64,000 nt of DNA from JACOND01 sp965202795 (GCA_965202795.1 OZ241848.1:1550001-1614000), one strand, 5' to 3'; numbered from the stretch's first letter, positions 51,841-61,330 are shown. Program-made: numbers and translations. Notes: generated by a model from the sequence alone, not told the origin.

Positions 51841-52806
51841 TCAAATTCTTTTAGCAAGCTCATGATCCAGCCCCCTCTCCAGCCATTGATTTGCAAAAAA
51901 AACATACTCTGGATTTATTTCTATCCCCAAATAACTGATTCCCAGGGTTTTTGCCAAAACACATTCCGAGCCGGAGCCGGCAAATGGAATTAAAAGCCTC
52001 CCCTTTTTGCTTTTAATCCGCGAATGTATCAGTTTTTTAGTTAAGGCGAGAGGCTTCTGGGCTGGATGCTTTAATATGTTATGCTTCCTGCGCCGCTCGA
52101 TCTCAGAAGGCGGAAACAGGCCGGACCCGCAGTCACGGCAGAGAAAATATCTTTCCGTGGAGCCTTTTCCCCCCGCAAGCGATGGAATTTTAATAACATC
52201 CCTGGGCAAGGCTCCGTTTTTATGCCCATTATAAACGGTCTCTTTGGCGCCAAACCGCCCGGGAGTGTTTTTTCTCTTTTTTCCTATGCAGCTTTTATAA
52301 GTTTCCGTATAAGGCTCTCTTATTTTATTGATTTCAAGATTAGGCCTTTTGCCCTTCCATAAAGACAAAATTGTCTCATGGCTTCTTTGCCAGAATTTAA
52401 GAGAGGGAACTGTCTTGTTTGTGTAATGCCAGACAAGCCATTTTTGATTTTCCAATGGGAATTTTACTGATATATGAGCCAGAACTTCCGGAAATCCGTA
52501 AATATAAGCCAGCCCGCCCTCTTTTAAAAGCCTTAAGCATTTTTTGATCCAGGATTCAGACCATTTTATATATTCATGCAAAGGCAAATTATCAGAATTG
52601 TTTCCAAAATTTTTCCCTATATTATAAGGCGGATCGGCTATAATCACATCAAACTTGACGCGGTTTGGGATTTTGTCCAGGAGCTTCAGACAGTCATCCT
52701 GAACAATTTTATTAAGAGAAAAGCTCTCCCTGTTTTGATATTGAAAAAGCTTTTTTGTTTTAAAGGGCCGGCCCCGCGGCCGCCCATGGATATTGTGTAA
52801 TTCCAT
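51841..52806 (-). CDS. Beta-class site-specific DNA methyltransferase
   Basis: 321 residues. Catalytic DPPYNIGKNFG (from 58) precedes the AdoMet motif FAGSGSEC (275-282), the beta-class order of enzymes such as M.MboII. An insertion around residues 215-240 contains a CRDCG motif, possibly a metal knuckle. A basic N-terminus (RPRGRPFKTKK) may bind DNA. AT-rich like its downstream partner. Two methyltransferases of different class side by side often protect the two strands of an asymmetric site, but the matching restriction enzyme is not seen here. Confidence 0.88.
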   Translation of the reverse strand: MELHNIHGRPRGRPFKTKKLFQYQNRESFSLNKIVQDDCLKLLDKIPNRVKFDVIIADPPYNIGKNFGNNSDNLPLHEYIKWSESWIKKCLRLLKEGGLAYIYGFPEVLAHISVKFPLENQKWLVWHYTNKTVPSLKFWQRSHETILSLWKGKRPNLEINKIREPYTETYKSCIGKKRKNTPGRFGAKETVYNGHKNGALPRDVIKIPSLAGGKGSTERYFLCRDCGSGLFPPSEIERRRKHNILKHPAQKPLALTKKLIHSRIKSKKGRLLIPFAGSGSECVLAKTLGISYLGIEINPEYVFFANQWLERGLDHELAKRI

Positions 52807-53301
52807 ATTAAAAAGCTTCCTGGCGCGCTTTTTATTCCGCCTCAGCCCGCCCCCCGCATTGCGCCGGCAAACGCTTTAAACAGACATCATAATTTTCTTT
52901 TTGCATGCTTTGCCTCCCGGGAAAGCCCCGCGCGGCCCCCGGCAAAGCGGCAGCGGCCGCAAAATCAGGCCCTTCGGCTGCGCGCGCCGCGGCAGACAGC
53001 CCTCCCCAAGGCCCTGAAGCCGGGGCTGGCCCCCCTGGCCCCCCTTTGCCCCTTAGGGTTTAAGAGGCCCCTTTCATAAAAATACAGGCTCAGGCTGGCA
53101 GTCAACAAAAAAAGCGCAAAATCTCTGAAAGAGAGGGATGGAGGGATCCTCCCTCTCCCGCCAAAGGGCTTGGAAGCCGCTCAAGCGGTCATGCCTCCCC
53201 CTCTGGGCGCGGCCGGCCCAACAAAGCCAGGCGCCGCCATCTTAGAGGCAAATTTTTTTTACCCGCGCAGGGCTGCTGCTCTGGACAGGCGCCGCAATCA
53301 C
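52807..53301. other. Intergenic, no gene seen
   Basis: About 500 bases between the methyltransferase pair and dapA. GC content rises sharply from the AT-rich methyltransferase genes, marking a likely edge of the acquired island. No RNA gene or repeat of note. Confidence 0.45.
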
Positions 53302-53323
53302 TGCTATACATAATCATTAAGAG
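53302..53323 (+). promoter_or_regulatory. Candidate promoter of dapA
   Basis: TGCTATACAT (53302-53311) resembles an extended -10; ATAATCATTAAGAGGGG follows and runs into the ribosome site before the ATG at 53332. A related stretch ATAATGATCATTAAGAGGG occurs at 11670-11688 and ATAATCATTAGAGAG at 18079-18093. Confidence 0.45.
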
Positions 53324-53331
53324 GGGCGGCT

Positions 53332-54357
53332 ATGGATTTTTCTGGGGTGATCACGGCTCTCGCCACCCCGTTTAAAGGCGGAGTCTTGGACCGGGACTCT
53401 TTTTTTCGGATTTTGAAAAGCCAGGCGGATGAGGGGATCAGCCAGTTTGTCATCAATGGGACAACGGGGGAAAGCCCTGTTTTGGAAGAGGGGGAGGTTC
53501 AAAGGCTCTGCTCCTGGCTCAGGGAGTTTGAAAGCCAAAGCCGCCGCCCGCTCCGGCTGATTTTGGGGACAGGGACTTTCTCCACAAAAGCCAGCGCTGA
53601 GAAAACAAAAAAAGCCGCAGACTGGGGGGCGGACGCGGCGCTTGTGGTCACCCCCTATTACAGCAAACCCTCCCAGGCCGGCCTGCTGGCGCATTTTCAG
53701 GCTGTGGCCAAAGCCGCCCCGGCCCTGCCCATTCTTCTTTACAATGTTCCCTCGCGGACCGGGGTCTCTTTAGATCTGAAAACCATCAAAGCGCTTGCCA
53801 AAACCCCCAATATCAAAGGCATTAAGGAGGCCTCCGGGGACTTGGATTTTTTTCGAAAAATCCGCGCCGCATGCAGCGGATTTGCCCTGCTGAGCGGGGA
53901 TGACGGGACGGCTGCGGAGAGTTTTTTTCTTGAAGGCAATGGCGTGATCTCTGTGGCCTCCCATGTTTTGGGCCGGGAGTTTTTGGATCTGTTTCAGCTG
54001 GCCCAAAAGGAGAAGCCAGCCGCTGCCCTGCAGGCGGCCCTGCAGGACGCCCTGCAAGCCGCCCGTCAAGCCAAAGCTCTGCAGGAAGCCGGACAGGCAG
54101 GGGCCGATGGCGGCCCGGCTGCGCCAGCCCGGGAAAGCTTCAGCGCCAGAGGCAAGGCCGCTCTTCAGGATTTTCAAAAAAAATATGGCGGTTTTTTGCG
54201 GGAGCTTTATAAAGAAAGCAATCCCATCGGGATCAAGCAGGTCCTGCATGAGGCGGGGCTGATTGCCTCTCCAGAGCTGCGGCTGCCGCTCAAGGCGCCG
54301 GCGCGGGCGCAGCCCGCCCTGAAGGCCGCTTTCCGCCATCTAAAAAAAAGCTTTTAG
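53332..54357 (+). CDS. dapA: 4-hydroxy-tetrahydrodipicolinate synthase
   Basis: Condenses pyruvate with aspartate semialdehyde in lysine and diaminopimelate synthesis. TIM-barrel family landmarks: GTTGESPVL, YNVPSRTG with Tyr137, IKGIKEASGDL with the Schiff-base Lys165, and LLSGDDGTA. The product is 341 residues, about 50 more than usual, because of an Ala/Gln-rich insertion (residues ~225-275, LQAALQDALQAARQAKALQE) in the C-terminal helical region. Ribosome site GAGGGG before the ATG. Confidence 0.94.
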   Translation: MDFSGVITALATPFKGGVLDRDSFFRILKSQADEGISQFVINGTTGESPVLEEGEVQRLCSWLREFESQSRRPLRLILGTGTFSTKASAEKTKKAADWGADAALVVTPYYSKPSQAGLLAHFQAVAKAAPALPILLYNVPSRTGVSLDLKTIKALAKTPNIKGIKEASGDLDFFRKIRAACSGFALLSGDDGTAAESFFLEGNGVISVASHVLGREFLDLFQLAQKEKPAAALQAALQDALQAARQAKALQEAGQAGADGGPAAPARESFSARGKAALQDFQKKYGGFLRELYKESNPIGIKQVLHEAGLIASPELRLPLKAPARAQPALKAAFRHLKKSF

Positions 54358-54368
54358 GCGCCCCCCTG

Positions 54369-55592
54369 GCCCTGCCCTGGGCAAAACCCTCAGAAAGCCT
54401 GTTCAAACCAGGCGGAGGCAGCGCTCAATCAGCATTTTGCGGGGGCAGGCCGCCAGCCTGCCACTGGCGCCAAATTCTTAATAAAAAACCCTCTGTCCGC
54501 TCAGCCAAAAGCCGGGCCGTCTCTTTGCGCCCCCGCTCCATGGCCACATCAAAAGCCGTTTCGCCAAAGGAGTTTTCTATTTCCATATCAGCGCCATTTT
54601 TCAAAAGAATCGCCGCAGCTTCTGTCTGCCCCCGCAGCGAGGCGAGAAACAAAGCTGTCCAGCCAGTCACGGTCTGACAGTTTGGCTCGGCGCCGCTTTC
54701 CAAAAGAAGCAGCGCAATGTCAGCATGCCCTCTCTTCGCGGCAGAATGAAGAGCTGTCCTGCCAGAATTATTTATCAAGTTTGGATCGGCGCCATGCTTC
54801 AAAAGAAGCGCCGCAATGTCAGCATGCCCCCTCTTCGCGGCAGAATGAAGAGCTGTCCAGCCATCTGCCCCGATGTAGATGTCCAGAATGTTTGGATCAG
54901 CGCCATGCTTTAAAAGAAGCGACACAATGTCAGCATGCCCCTCCCGCGCGGCCTGGTGAAGAGCTGCCCCGCCGGGCGCGCTCAGCATGTTTGGATTGGC
55001 GCCATGTTCTAAAAGAATCGCCGCAGCCTCTGTCTGCCCGGCTTTCGCGGCTGTGTGAAGAGCTGTCCAGCCCCCTTCACTCTGAATGTTCAGATCAGCC
55101 CCTTCCAAGATGTAATGCTCAAGCTCATCTATGTCCCCCTGCCTTGCAGCCCGCAAAAACCTTTGCTCCGCTGAAAGGGCGGCCGCCGCGCCGAAAGCTT
55201 TTTCAGAAAAAACCGGCCCCGCAAAAACAAGCGCTAAAAACAACAGGAACAGCCGCGAGGCTGTCCCGCTAAACCAGCGCCGCGAGGCTGCCATCCAAAT
55301 AAACATATATTGATTTTTCATAAATTATCCCTCCATTATCTCCATTTTGTCTGGTTTTTTGATCCCGCGAAAAACACTATGCCCTGCTGTTTCCGTTTTG
55401 TCAACGAAAAAAAACATAATTTTTTGCAATTTTTGCCCCTTAATAAATAATGGCCCGTTTTTTAAGGATTTTTAAGATTCTCCCCTCTGCCTTTTTTGCC
55501 GCGCGTTTCCCCGCCGCTGGCGTGCGCGCCCTGCCCTGTTCAAAACCCTCAGAAAGCCTGTTCAAACCAGGCGGAGGCAGCGCTCAATCAGC
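54369..55592. repeat. 65-bp direct repeat flanking the ankyrin gene
   Basis: Copies at 54369-54433 and 55528-55592 match at 63 of 65 positions (GG against TT is the only difference). The right copy contains the last codons of sucA (LIERCLRLV) and its stop; the left copy contains the stop codon region of the ankyrin gene. The ~1.1 kb between them holds only the ankyrin gene. Confidence 0.92.
54425..55321 (-). CDS. Secreted ankyrin-repeat protein
   Basis: 298 residues. The N-terminus has a hydrophobic signal segment (LFLLFLALVFAGPVFSEKAFGA). Seven ankyrin repeats follow, each with the TALHxAAxxGxxxxxxxLLxxGADPN pattern (GGWTALHTAAKAGQTEAAAILLEHGANPN; GRTALHSAAKRGHADIA). Secreted ankyrin proteins of host-associated bacteria bind partner proteins; in free-living ones some are periplasmic. 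The stop codon lies in the duplicated sucA tail, so the last residues (LPPQNAD) were set by that junction. The start codon region contains a copy of the hairpin element shared with sucA. Confidence 0.85.
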   Translation of the reverse strand: MKNQYMFIWMAASRRWFSGTASRLFLLFLALVFAGPVFSEKAFGAAAALSAEQRFLRAARQGDIDELEHYILEGADLNIQSEGGWTALHTAAKAGQTEAAAILLEHGANPNMLSAPGGAALHQAAREGHADIVSLLLKHGADPNILDIYIGADGWTALHSAAKRGHADIAALLLKHGADPNLINNSGRTALHSAAKRGHADIALLLLESGAEPNCQTVTGWTALFLASLRGQTEAAAILLKNGADMEIENSFGETAFDVAMERGRKETARLLAERTEGFLLRIWRQWQAGGLPPQNAD

Positions 55593-58500
55593 GCGCGCTG
55601 CCCGGCCTTGTGGGCGGCCTCCGAGCCTTCAGCCGCAGCCGCCATGGCCGGGCGCCCCGCATAATAAATTTTGGCTCGCTGTCCCACAGCCTCCAGCAGC
55701 TCTCTCAGCCGCGGCTCCACATAGCTCCAGGCGCCGCGGTTTTTCGGCTCCTCCTGAAGCCATATAATTTTTTCCAGACAGGAAAATCCGTTTAAGATGG
55801 GATTCAGGCTGCTTTCCGGGAAGGGGTAAAGCTGCTCCAGCCGAAAGACCGCCATTTTTGGCCAGGCCAGGCGGGCCGCCGCTTTCAAGCCATCTTCAAT
55901 GTGAGAGGCGCCGCTCCGGTCCGCCGCCATGGCCGCGCGGCGCTCCCGCTCCAAGTCATAAAAAACCTTTCCGCTGCAAAGGACAGCAGATCTTATATCC
56001 CGCGGATCTTGAATGCTTTGATCCCACAAAACCTCCTCAAACTTTCCATGAATCAAGTCTTTTGCTGAGGACACGGCCTCTGGATGCCTGAGAAGCGACT
56101 TTGGCGCCATAATCACAAGCGGCTTTCTCTCCCGAAGCAAAACCTTTTGCCGCCGCAAAGCGTGAAACAAATTGGCCGGCCTGGTGATGTTGCCTATCCG
56201 CATATTGCCCTGCGCCGCCAGCTGAAGGAATCTCTCCAGATAGGCGCTGGAGTGCTCCGGCCCCTGCCCCTCATAGCCATGGGGAAGCAAAAGAGCAATG
56301 TCCGTCCGCTGCATCCATTTCATCTCGCCTGAGGCGATAAACTGATCCAAAATGATTTGCGCGCCGTTGGCAAAATCCCCAAACTGCGCCTCCCACAAAG
56401 TCAAAAAATCCGGGGCAAGGCAGGAGTTCCCGTACTCAAAAGCCAAAACCGCCATTTCTGAAAGGGGAGAGTTATAGAGGCAGCACTCCAGGCCCTCGCC
56501 TTTGGCCAGCCTTTTCAGGGGCGCAATTTCCCCGCCGGTTTCACAGTCCCAGTAAACCGCATGGCGGTGGGAGAATGTCCCCCTCTTGGAATCCTGCCCC
56601 GTCAGACGGACCGAAAAACCCTCCTTTAAAAGAGTTCCGTAAGCCGCCAGCTCGCAAAGCCCCCAGTCCAGCCTGTCCTCCTGAATGGCGCGCCGCCTTT
56701 TTTGAAGAATTTTTTTAATTTTGGGGTGGAGGCTGGCTCCGGGCGGCTCCGCGCAAAGCGCCTGAAAAACCTCCTCCAGATCCGCTTTGGAGGCCTGAGA
56801 GCGGCGGAGCGGCTTTTTTTTGGTTTTGAGCTTTTTCCCCGTCCAGTCCTCTTTTTTGATCTTTGGCCCCGGGCTTTTCAGAGACTGAAGGCTGCGCTCC
56901 AGCTTGTCTGTCCGCTCCTGAAAAAGCGCCTCCGCCCGCTCTTTTGTGATCAGGCCCTCTTTGATGAGCTGATCCCTGTATTGCCTGAGCGCTGTGGGAT
57001 GAGATTTGATTTTTTTATACATAAGGGGCTGGGTGAAGGACGGCTCGTCGCCCTCGTTGTGCCCATGCCTTCTGTAGCCAATCAGCTCAATAAAAATATC
57101 CGATCCAAACTGATGGCGGAATCGGAGCGCAATGTCAGCAGCCCTGAGAGCCGGCTCCGCGCCATCGGCGTTGACCAGCAGGGCCGGAGCCTGAATGGAT
57201 TTTGCCAGATCAGAGGGAAACGGCGTGGACCGCCCCTCAGCCGGCGAAGTTGTAAAGCCCAGCTGATTGTTCAAAATAATATGAATCGCGCCGCCTGTTG
57301 TATAGCCCTTGAGCTGGGAGAGCTGAAGAGTTTCGGCTGCCGATCCCTGGCCGCAAAAAGAGCCGTCGCCGTGAATCAAAACAGGGACAGCGGACTTTCG
57401 CCTTTGGGTGTCGCGGTTTCGCCTCTGAAGGGCGCGGGTCATGCCGCATATCACGGGATTTACAGCCTCCAGATGGCTGGGGTTATAGCCCAAATAGAGG
57501 CGGCAGGGGCCGGCGGAGGTTTCCCGCTCTGAGGAAAACCCCAAGTGATATTTTACATCCCCCGTCCAGCCGCCCGCCTGAAGCAAATCATTGGCCTCTT
57601 TAGCCGTCCGGCTGTCATCAAAGGCAAACTCAGAAAATATGACCCTTGGATCCTGCCTCATCAAATTGATCAAAACATTTACACGGCCCCGGTGCGCCAT
57701 GCCGATGGTCAGGTCCCGCATTTCCAAATCCGCGGCGCCCTTTTCCAAAATGTATTCCAGCATGGGCATCAGGACATCCAGCCCCTCAATGGAAAAGCGC
57801 TTTTTGCCTGGAAACCGGGAATGCAGAAACTTTTCCAGACACTCCGCCTCTGCAAGGCTCGCGAAGGCCTGAAGCTTTTGCTTTTTTGTGAGGGAGAATT
57901 TTTGCCCCTCAAACTCGCGAAAAAGCCAGGACCGGACTTCAGGCGGGCAGCCGCCGGCCTGAAGGGCAAGCCGCCCGCAATAGGCGCGCTCCAGGAATTG
58001 AATGGCCTCCCGCAAAGGCTTTTTTTGGCCAAACAGATGGCTGGCCGCGGCAAACTCGCGGTCCAGATCCCTCTCGGAGATATGAAAATCCCCTTGGGGA
58101 GAGCGGCCTAGAGGCCGGCCCGGCAAACAGGCGCGCTGCGCGGCCGGGAGGGAATGGCCGGGAGGCCAGCCCCCGCCGCCGCTATCTTCAAGGGGATTCA
58201 GGCGCGCGGCCAAACTTCCGCTCTCTCTATAGCTTTGAAGAAGCTGCGCGGCTGAGAGCTCGCCCCGCCATTCCCCGGCTTCCGGCTCAGCTGGAGGGCG
58301 GCTGCTCTGCGGGACTCCGCCTTGCGGGACTCCGCTCTGCGAGGCTCTGCTTTGCGAAACTCCGCTCTGCGGCTCCGCGCTGTTAGAAGCGCCCGCATTG
58401 CCGGGGGCGGCATCCAGCCCGGCTTTTCCGCTGATGCGGCTTTCAGAGAGGCCCGGCGAACTGGCAGCTGCTGTTTCGGAGCCAGCGCCGCGAGGCCGTC

Positions 58501-58744
58501 CCGCTAAGCCAGCGCCGCGAAAAAACCGCTGCCATTCCTCCCTCAAAGAGCTGTTTAGGGGCTGCGGGCGGGCCTGGCCCTGCATATTCTGGTCTTGGAT
58601 CTCCTGGCCCTGGATCTGGCAAAGCTCAAAAACCTCCTCCAAATACTCCAAATTGGCTCTTTGAATCTGAGGGCCGCGGCCAAAGATTCGCCGGTCCGGC
58701 AGTTTTTTGGCTGAGCTGCTTGAGCCTTTGCTTGAAGAAGGCAT
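55562..58744 (-). CDS. sucA: 2-oxoglutarate dehydrogenase E1 component
   Basis: Thiamine-diphosphate enzyme that decarboxylates 2-oxoglutarate in the TCA cycle. Visible: LTIGMAHRGRVNVLINLM, the ThDP motif HGDGSFCGQGSAAETLQLS to NNQLGFTTSP, YRRHGHNEGDEPSFTQPLMY, and LLPHGYEGQGPEHSSAYLERFLQ. At 1060 residues it is longer than usual (~930) owing to a low-complexity segment (residues ~80-190) rich in Ser, Gly and Ala with the 15-bp repeat SQSGVPQGGVPQ-type. The catalytic core appears intact. sucB and lpd are not adjacent. Its 3' end is duplicated past the ankyrin gene. Confidence 0.95.
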   Translation of the reverse strand: MPSSSKGSSSSAKKLPDRRIFGRGPQIQRANLEYLEEVFELCQIQGQEIQDQNMQGQARPQPLNSSLREEWQRFFRGAGLAGRPRGAGSETAAASSPGLSESRISGKAGLDAAPGNAGASNSAEPQSGVSQSRASQSGVPQGGVPQSSRPPAEPEAGEWRGELSAAQLLQSYRESGSLAARLNPLEDSGGGGWPPGHSLPAAQRACLPGRPLGRSPQGDFHISERDLDREFAAASHLFGQKKPLREAIQFLERAYCGRLALQAGGCPPEVRSWLFREFEGQKFSLTKKQKLQAFASLAEAECLEKFLHSRFPGKKRFSIEGLDVLMPMLEYILEKGAADLEMRDLTIGMAHRGRVNVLINLMRQDPRVIFSEFAFDDSRTAKEANDLLQAGGWTGDVKYHLGFSSERETSAGPCRLYLGYNPSHLEAVNPVICGMTRALQRRNRDTQRRKSAVPVLIHGDGSFCGQGSAAETLQLSQLKGYTTGGAIHIILNNQLGFTTSPAEGRSTPFPSDLAKSIQAPALLVNADGAEPALRAADIALRFRHQFGSDIFIELIGYRRHGHNEGDEPSFTQPLMYKKIKSHPTALRQYRDQLIKEGLITKERAEALFQERTDKLERSLQSLKSPGPKIKKEDWTGKKLKTKKKPLRRSQASKADLEEVFQALCAEPPGASLHPKIKKILQKRRRAIQEDRLDWGLCELAAYGTLLKEGFSVRLTGQDSKRGTFSHRHAVYWDCETGGEIAPLKRLAKGEGLECCLYNSPLSEMAVLAFEYGNSCLAPDFLTLWEAQFGDFANGAQIILDQFIASGEMKWMQRTDIALLLPHGYEGQGPEHSSAYLERFLQLAAQGNMRIGNITRPANLFHALRRQKVLLRERKPLVIMAPKSLLRHPEAVSSAKDLIHGKFEEVLWDQSIQDPRDIRSAVLCSGKVFYDLERERRAAMAADRSGASHIEDGLKAAARLAWPKMAVFRLEQLYPFPESSLNPILNGFSCLEKIIWLQEEPKNRGAWSYVEPRLRELLEAVGQRAKIYYAGRPAMAAAAEGSEAAHKAGQRALIERCLRLV

Positions 58745-58870
58745 AGAGCTTTTTTAGCGCTTTCAGAGCCTTAAGACAACATTAAGGCCTTGCGGTTTTT
58801 GAGGGCTTTGGCTATAAACGGGGAGGCGCGCCCGAGGGCTGCGCAATGCGGGCAGGCGCAAAAAAATCGC

Positions 58871-61330
58871 ATGGCTTATGAGCATCAAAAAATAGAAAAA
58901 AAATGGCAGGAGCGCTGGGAGCGGGCCAAATGCTTTCAAAGCGGCGGGCCGGGATCATCAGGCAGCAAAGCCGCCGGATCATCAGGCAGCAAAGCCGCCC
59001 CCCGCAGGCCAAAATTTTATGTCTTGGACATGTTCCCCTATCCTTCGGGCGAGGGCCTTCATGCTGGACACCTGGCCTCCTACACGCCGGCAGAGGTTGT
59101 CGCCCGCTTCAAGACAGCCAGGGGCTTTCATGTTCTCCGCCCCATTGGCTATGACGCCTTTGGCCTCCCCGCGGAGCAGTATGCCATTCAAACCGGGATC
59201 CATCCCGAAAAGGTAACCCAAAAAGCCATCAATAATTTTCGGCGGCAGCTGAAATCTTTTGGCTATTGCTTTGACTGGGATCGCGAAATCTCAACCTGCG
59301 ATCCCAAATATTACAAATGGACTCAGCGCATATTTCAAATTCTCTACAAGAGGGGGCTGGCCTATCAGACAGAGGCTCCGGTCAACTGGTGCCCCGCGCT
59401 CCGAACGGTTTTGGCCAACGACGAGGTCATTGACGGCAAAAGCGAGCGGGGCGGGCATGAGGTCATCCGCAGGCCCATGAAGCAGTGGATGCTGAAAATC
59501 ACCGCCTATGCCGAGCGGCTTTTAAAAGACCTGGATGAAGTTGACTGGCCGGAAAGAACCAAAGCCGCGCAAAGAAACTGGATCGGCAAAAGCCATGGCG
59601 CGAGGATTGACTTTCCCATTTTCAGCCCCGGCAAAGGCCTGCCGGCATCGCTTTCGGTTTTCACCACCCGCCCCGACACTCTGTTTGGCGCCTCCTTTGC
59701 CGTTATAGCCCCTGAGCACCCCCTTTTGCCAAAACTAACCGCGCCCGGGCGCCTCGCCAAAGTCCGGGCTTATCAGGCTCAATGCGCCCATCTCAGCGAG
59801 GCGGGCCGCCGGGCCGGGGGCGGGAAAACCGGCTTGTTCACAGGCGCTTTTTTAAAGCATCCCGCCACAGGAGAGCCAATTCCCCTCTGGACAGCGGATT
59901 ATGTGATGATGGGCTATGGCTCCGGCGCCATTATGGCGGTTCCGGCCCATGACAGCCGCGACTGTGAGTTTGCCAGGGCCAATGATTTGCCCGTCAAGCC
60001 GGTCATTCAGTCTGAGGACATTCCCTTTGAGGGCGATGGCCCTCATATCAGCTCTGAGGGCGGGGGCCTGAGCCTGAACGGCCTCAACAACAAAGCTGCC
60101 ATAGAGAAAGCCATTTTCTGGCTGGAGCAAAATAAAAAAGGCCGCCGCGACACCCAATACAAGCTGAGAGACTGGCTGTTCAGCCGGCAAAGATACTGGG
60201 GGGAGCCTTTCCCCCTTATTTTTGGCTCGGAGGGGATTGAGATGGTCCCGGAAAGCGATCTGCCTGTCAGGCTCCCCCCCGCAGCGGACTATCAGCCATC
60301 GGAAAAAGGCGAGGCGCCCCTGGCCCGCGCCAAAGATTTCGCAAACTGCCGGGACAGCAAAGGCCGTCCGGCCCGCAGAGAAACTGACACCATGCCCGGC
60401 TCAGCGGCCTCCTCCTGGTATTTTTTGCGCTACACAGACCCTCATAATGATTCTCGGCCTTTTTCCTTTGAGGCGCAGCAGTATTGGATGCCGGCGGATC
60501 TGTATGTGGGCGGCGCGGAGCACAGCGTGGGGCACCTGCTTTACGCCAGGTTTTGGCAAAAAGTTCTTTATGACGAGGGGCTTGTGTCCCACAAAGAGCC
60601 TTTCAAAAAGCTTGTTCATCAGGGGGTTGTGCTTGGGGAGGACGGCTTCCGAATGTCAAAATCCAGAGGGAACGGCGTCAATCCCGACAAGCTGCGGGAG
60701 GCGCTCGGCGCCGACGCTGTCCGGGTTTATATTTGCTTTTTGGGGCCTTTTGAAAAAGACAAGCCCTGGTCCTCAAAAGGCATTGAGGGCAGCCGCCGCT
60801 TTTTGGACCGGTTTTGGCGCTTTGCCTTAAAAAGCCGGGGAAAAAGCCGGCCGCTTTCCCCCGCTTTGGAGCGCGCGCTCCGCCGGACAGTCAAAAAAAC
60901 CGGGGATGACATTGAATCCCTGAAATTTAACACAGCCATCAGCGCCATGATGATTTTTTTAAACGAAATTTATAAAGAGGGGGCGCAAAACGAAGAGCTG
61001 GCAAAAACTTTTGCCCGGCTGCTTGCGCCTTTTGCGCCTCATCTGGCCGAAGAGGCATGGGAGATGCTGGGGGGCCGCGGATTTGTTTCTCTGGCGGCCT
61101 GGCCTGAGCATGATCTGGAAACAGCGCAGCCTGGGGAGATCAGCATTGGCGTTCAGGTCAATGGAAAGCTCAAAGGATCCATTGCCGCGCCTCAGGGGGC
61201 CTCTGAAGAGGAAGCCCTCGCCAAAGCCCTTCAGATAGAGCGGGTCAAAAAAGCGCTGGCCGGCCGGGCGCCTGTAAGGCGGATTTACCGCCCCGGCAAA
61301 ATTCTAAACCTGATTGCGGACAAGCCATGA
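58871..61330 (+). CDS. leuS: Leucyl-tRNA synthetase
   Basis: Class I aminoacyl-tRNA synthetase, 819 residues from the ATG at 58871 (MAYEHQKIEKKWQERWE); the frame opens 27 codons earlier without conservation. HIGH-type motif HAGH (64-67), RMSKS (594-598), the tRNA-editing domain (TTRPDTLFGASFAVIAPEHPLL) and the WFLRYTDPHN-type core are visible. Between the first helix and DMFPYPSG there is a small insertion coded by an exact 24-bp tandem repeat (GSSGSKAA twice). Its stop overlaps the next ATG by four bases. Confidence 0.95.
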   Translation: MAYEHQKIEKKWQERWERAKCFQSGGPGSSGSKAAGSSGSKAAPRRPKFYVLDMFPYPSGEGLHAGHLASYTPAEVVARFKTARGFHVLRPIGYDAFGLPAEQYAIQTGIHPEKVTQKAINNFRRQLKSFGYCFDWDREISTCDPKYYKWTQRIFQILYKRGLAYQTEAPVNWCPALRTVLANDEVIDGKSERGGHEVIRRPMKQWMLKITAYAERLLKDLDEVDWPERTKAAQRNWIGKSHGARIDFPIFSPGKGLPASLSVFTTRPDTLFGASFAVIAPEHPLLPKLTAPGRLAKVRAYQAQCAHLSEAGRRAGGGKTGLFTGAFLKHPATGEPIPLWTADYVMMGYGSGAIMAVPAHDSRDCEFARANDLPVKPVIQSEDIPFEGDGPHISSEGGGLSLNGLNNKAAIEKAIFWLEQNKKGRRDTQYKLRDWLFSRQRYWGEPFPLIFGSEGIEMVPESDLPVRLPPAADYQPSEKGEAPLARAKDFANCRDSKGRPARRETDTMPGSAASSWYFLRYTDPHNDSRPFSFEAQQYWMPADLYVGGAEHSVGHLLYARFWQKVLYDEGLVSHKEPFKKLVHQGVVLGEDGFRMSKSRGNGVNPDKLREALGADAVRVYICFLGPFEKDKPWSSKGIEGSRRFLDRFWRFALKSRGKSRPLSPALERALRRTVKKTGDDIESLKFNTAISAMMIFLNEIYKEGAQNEELAKTFARLLAPFAPHLAEEAWEMLGGRGFVSLAAWPEHDLETAQPGEISIGVQVNGKLKGSIAAPQGASEEEALAKALQIERVKKALAGRAPVRRIYRPGKILNLIADKP

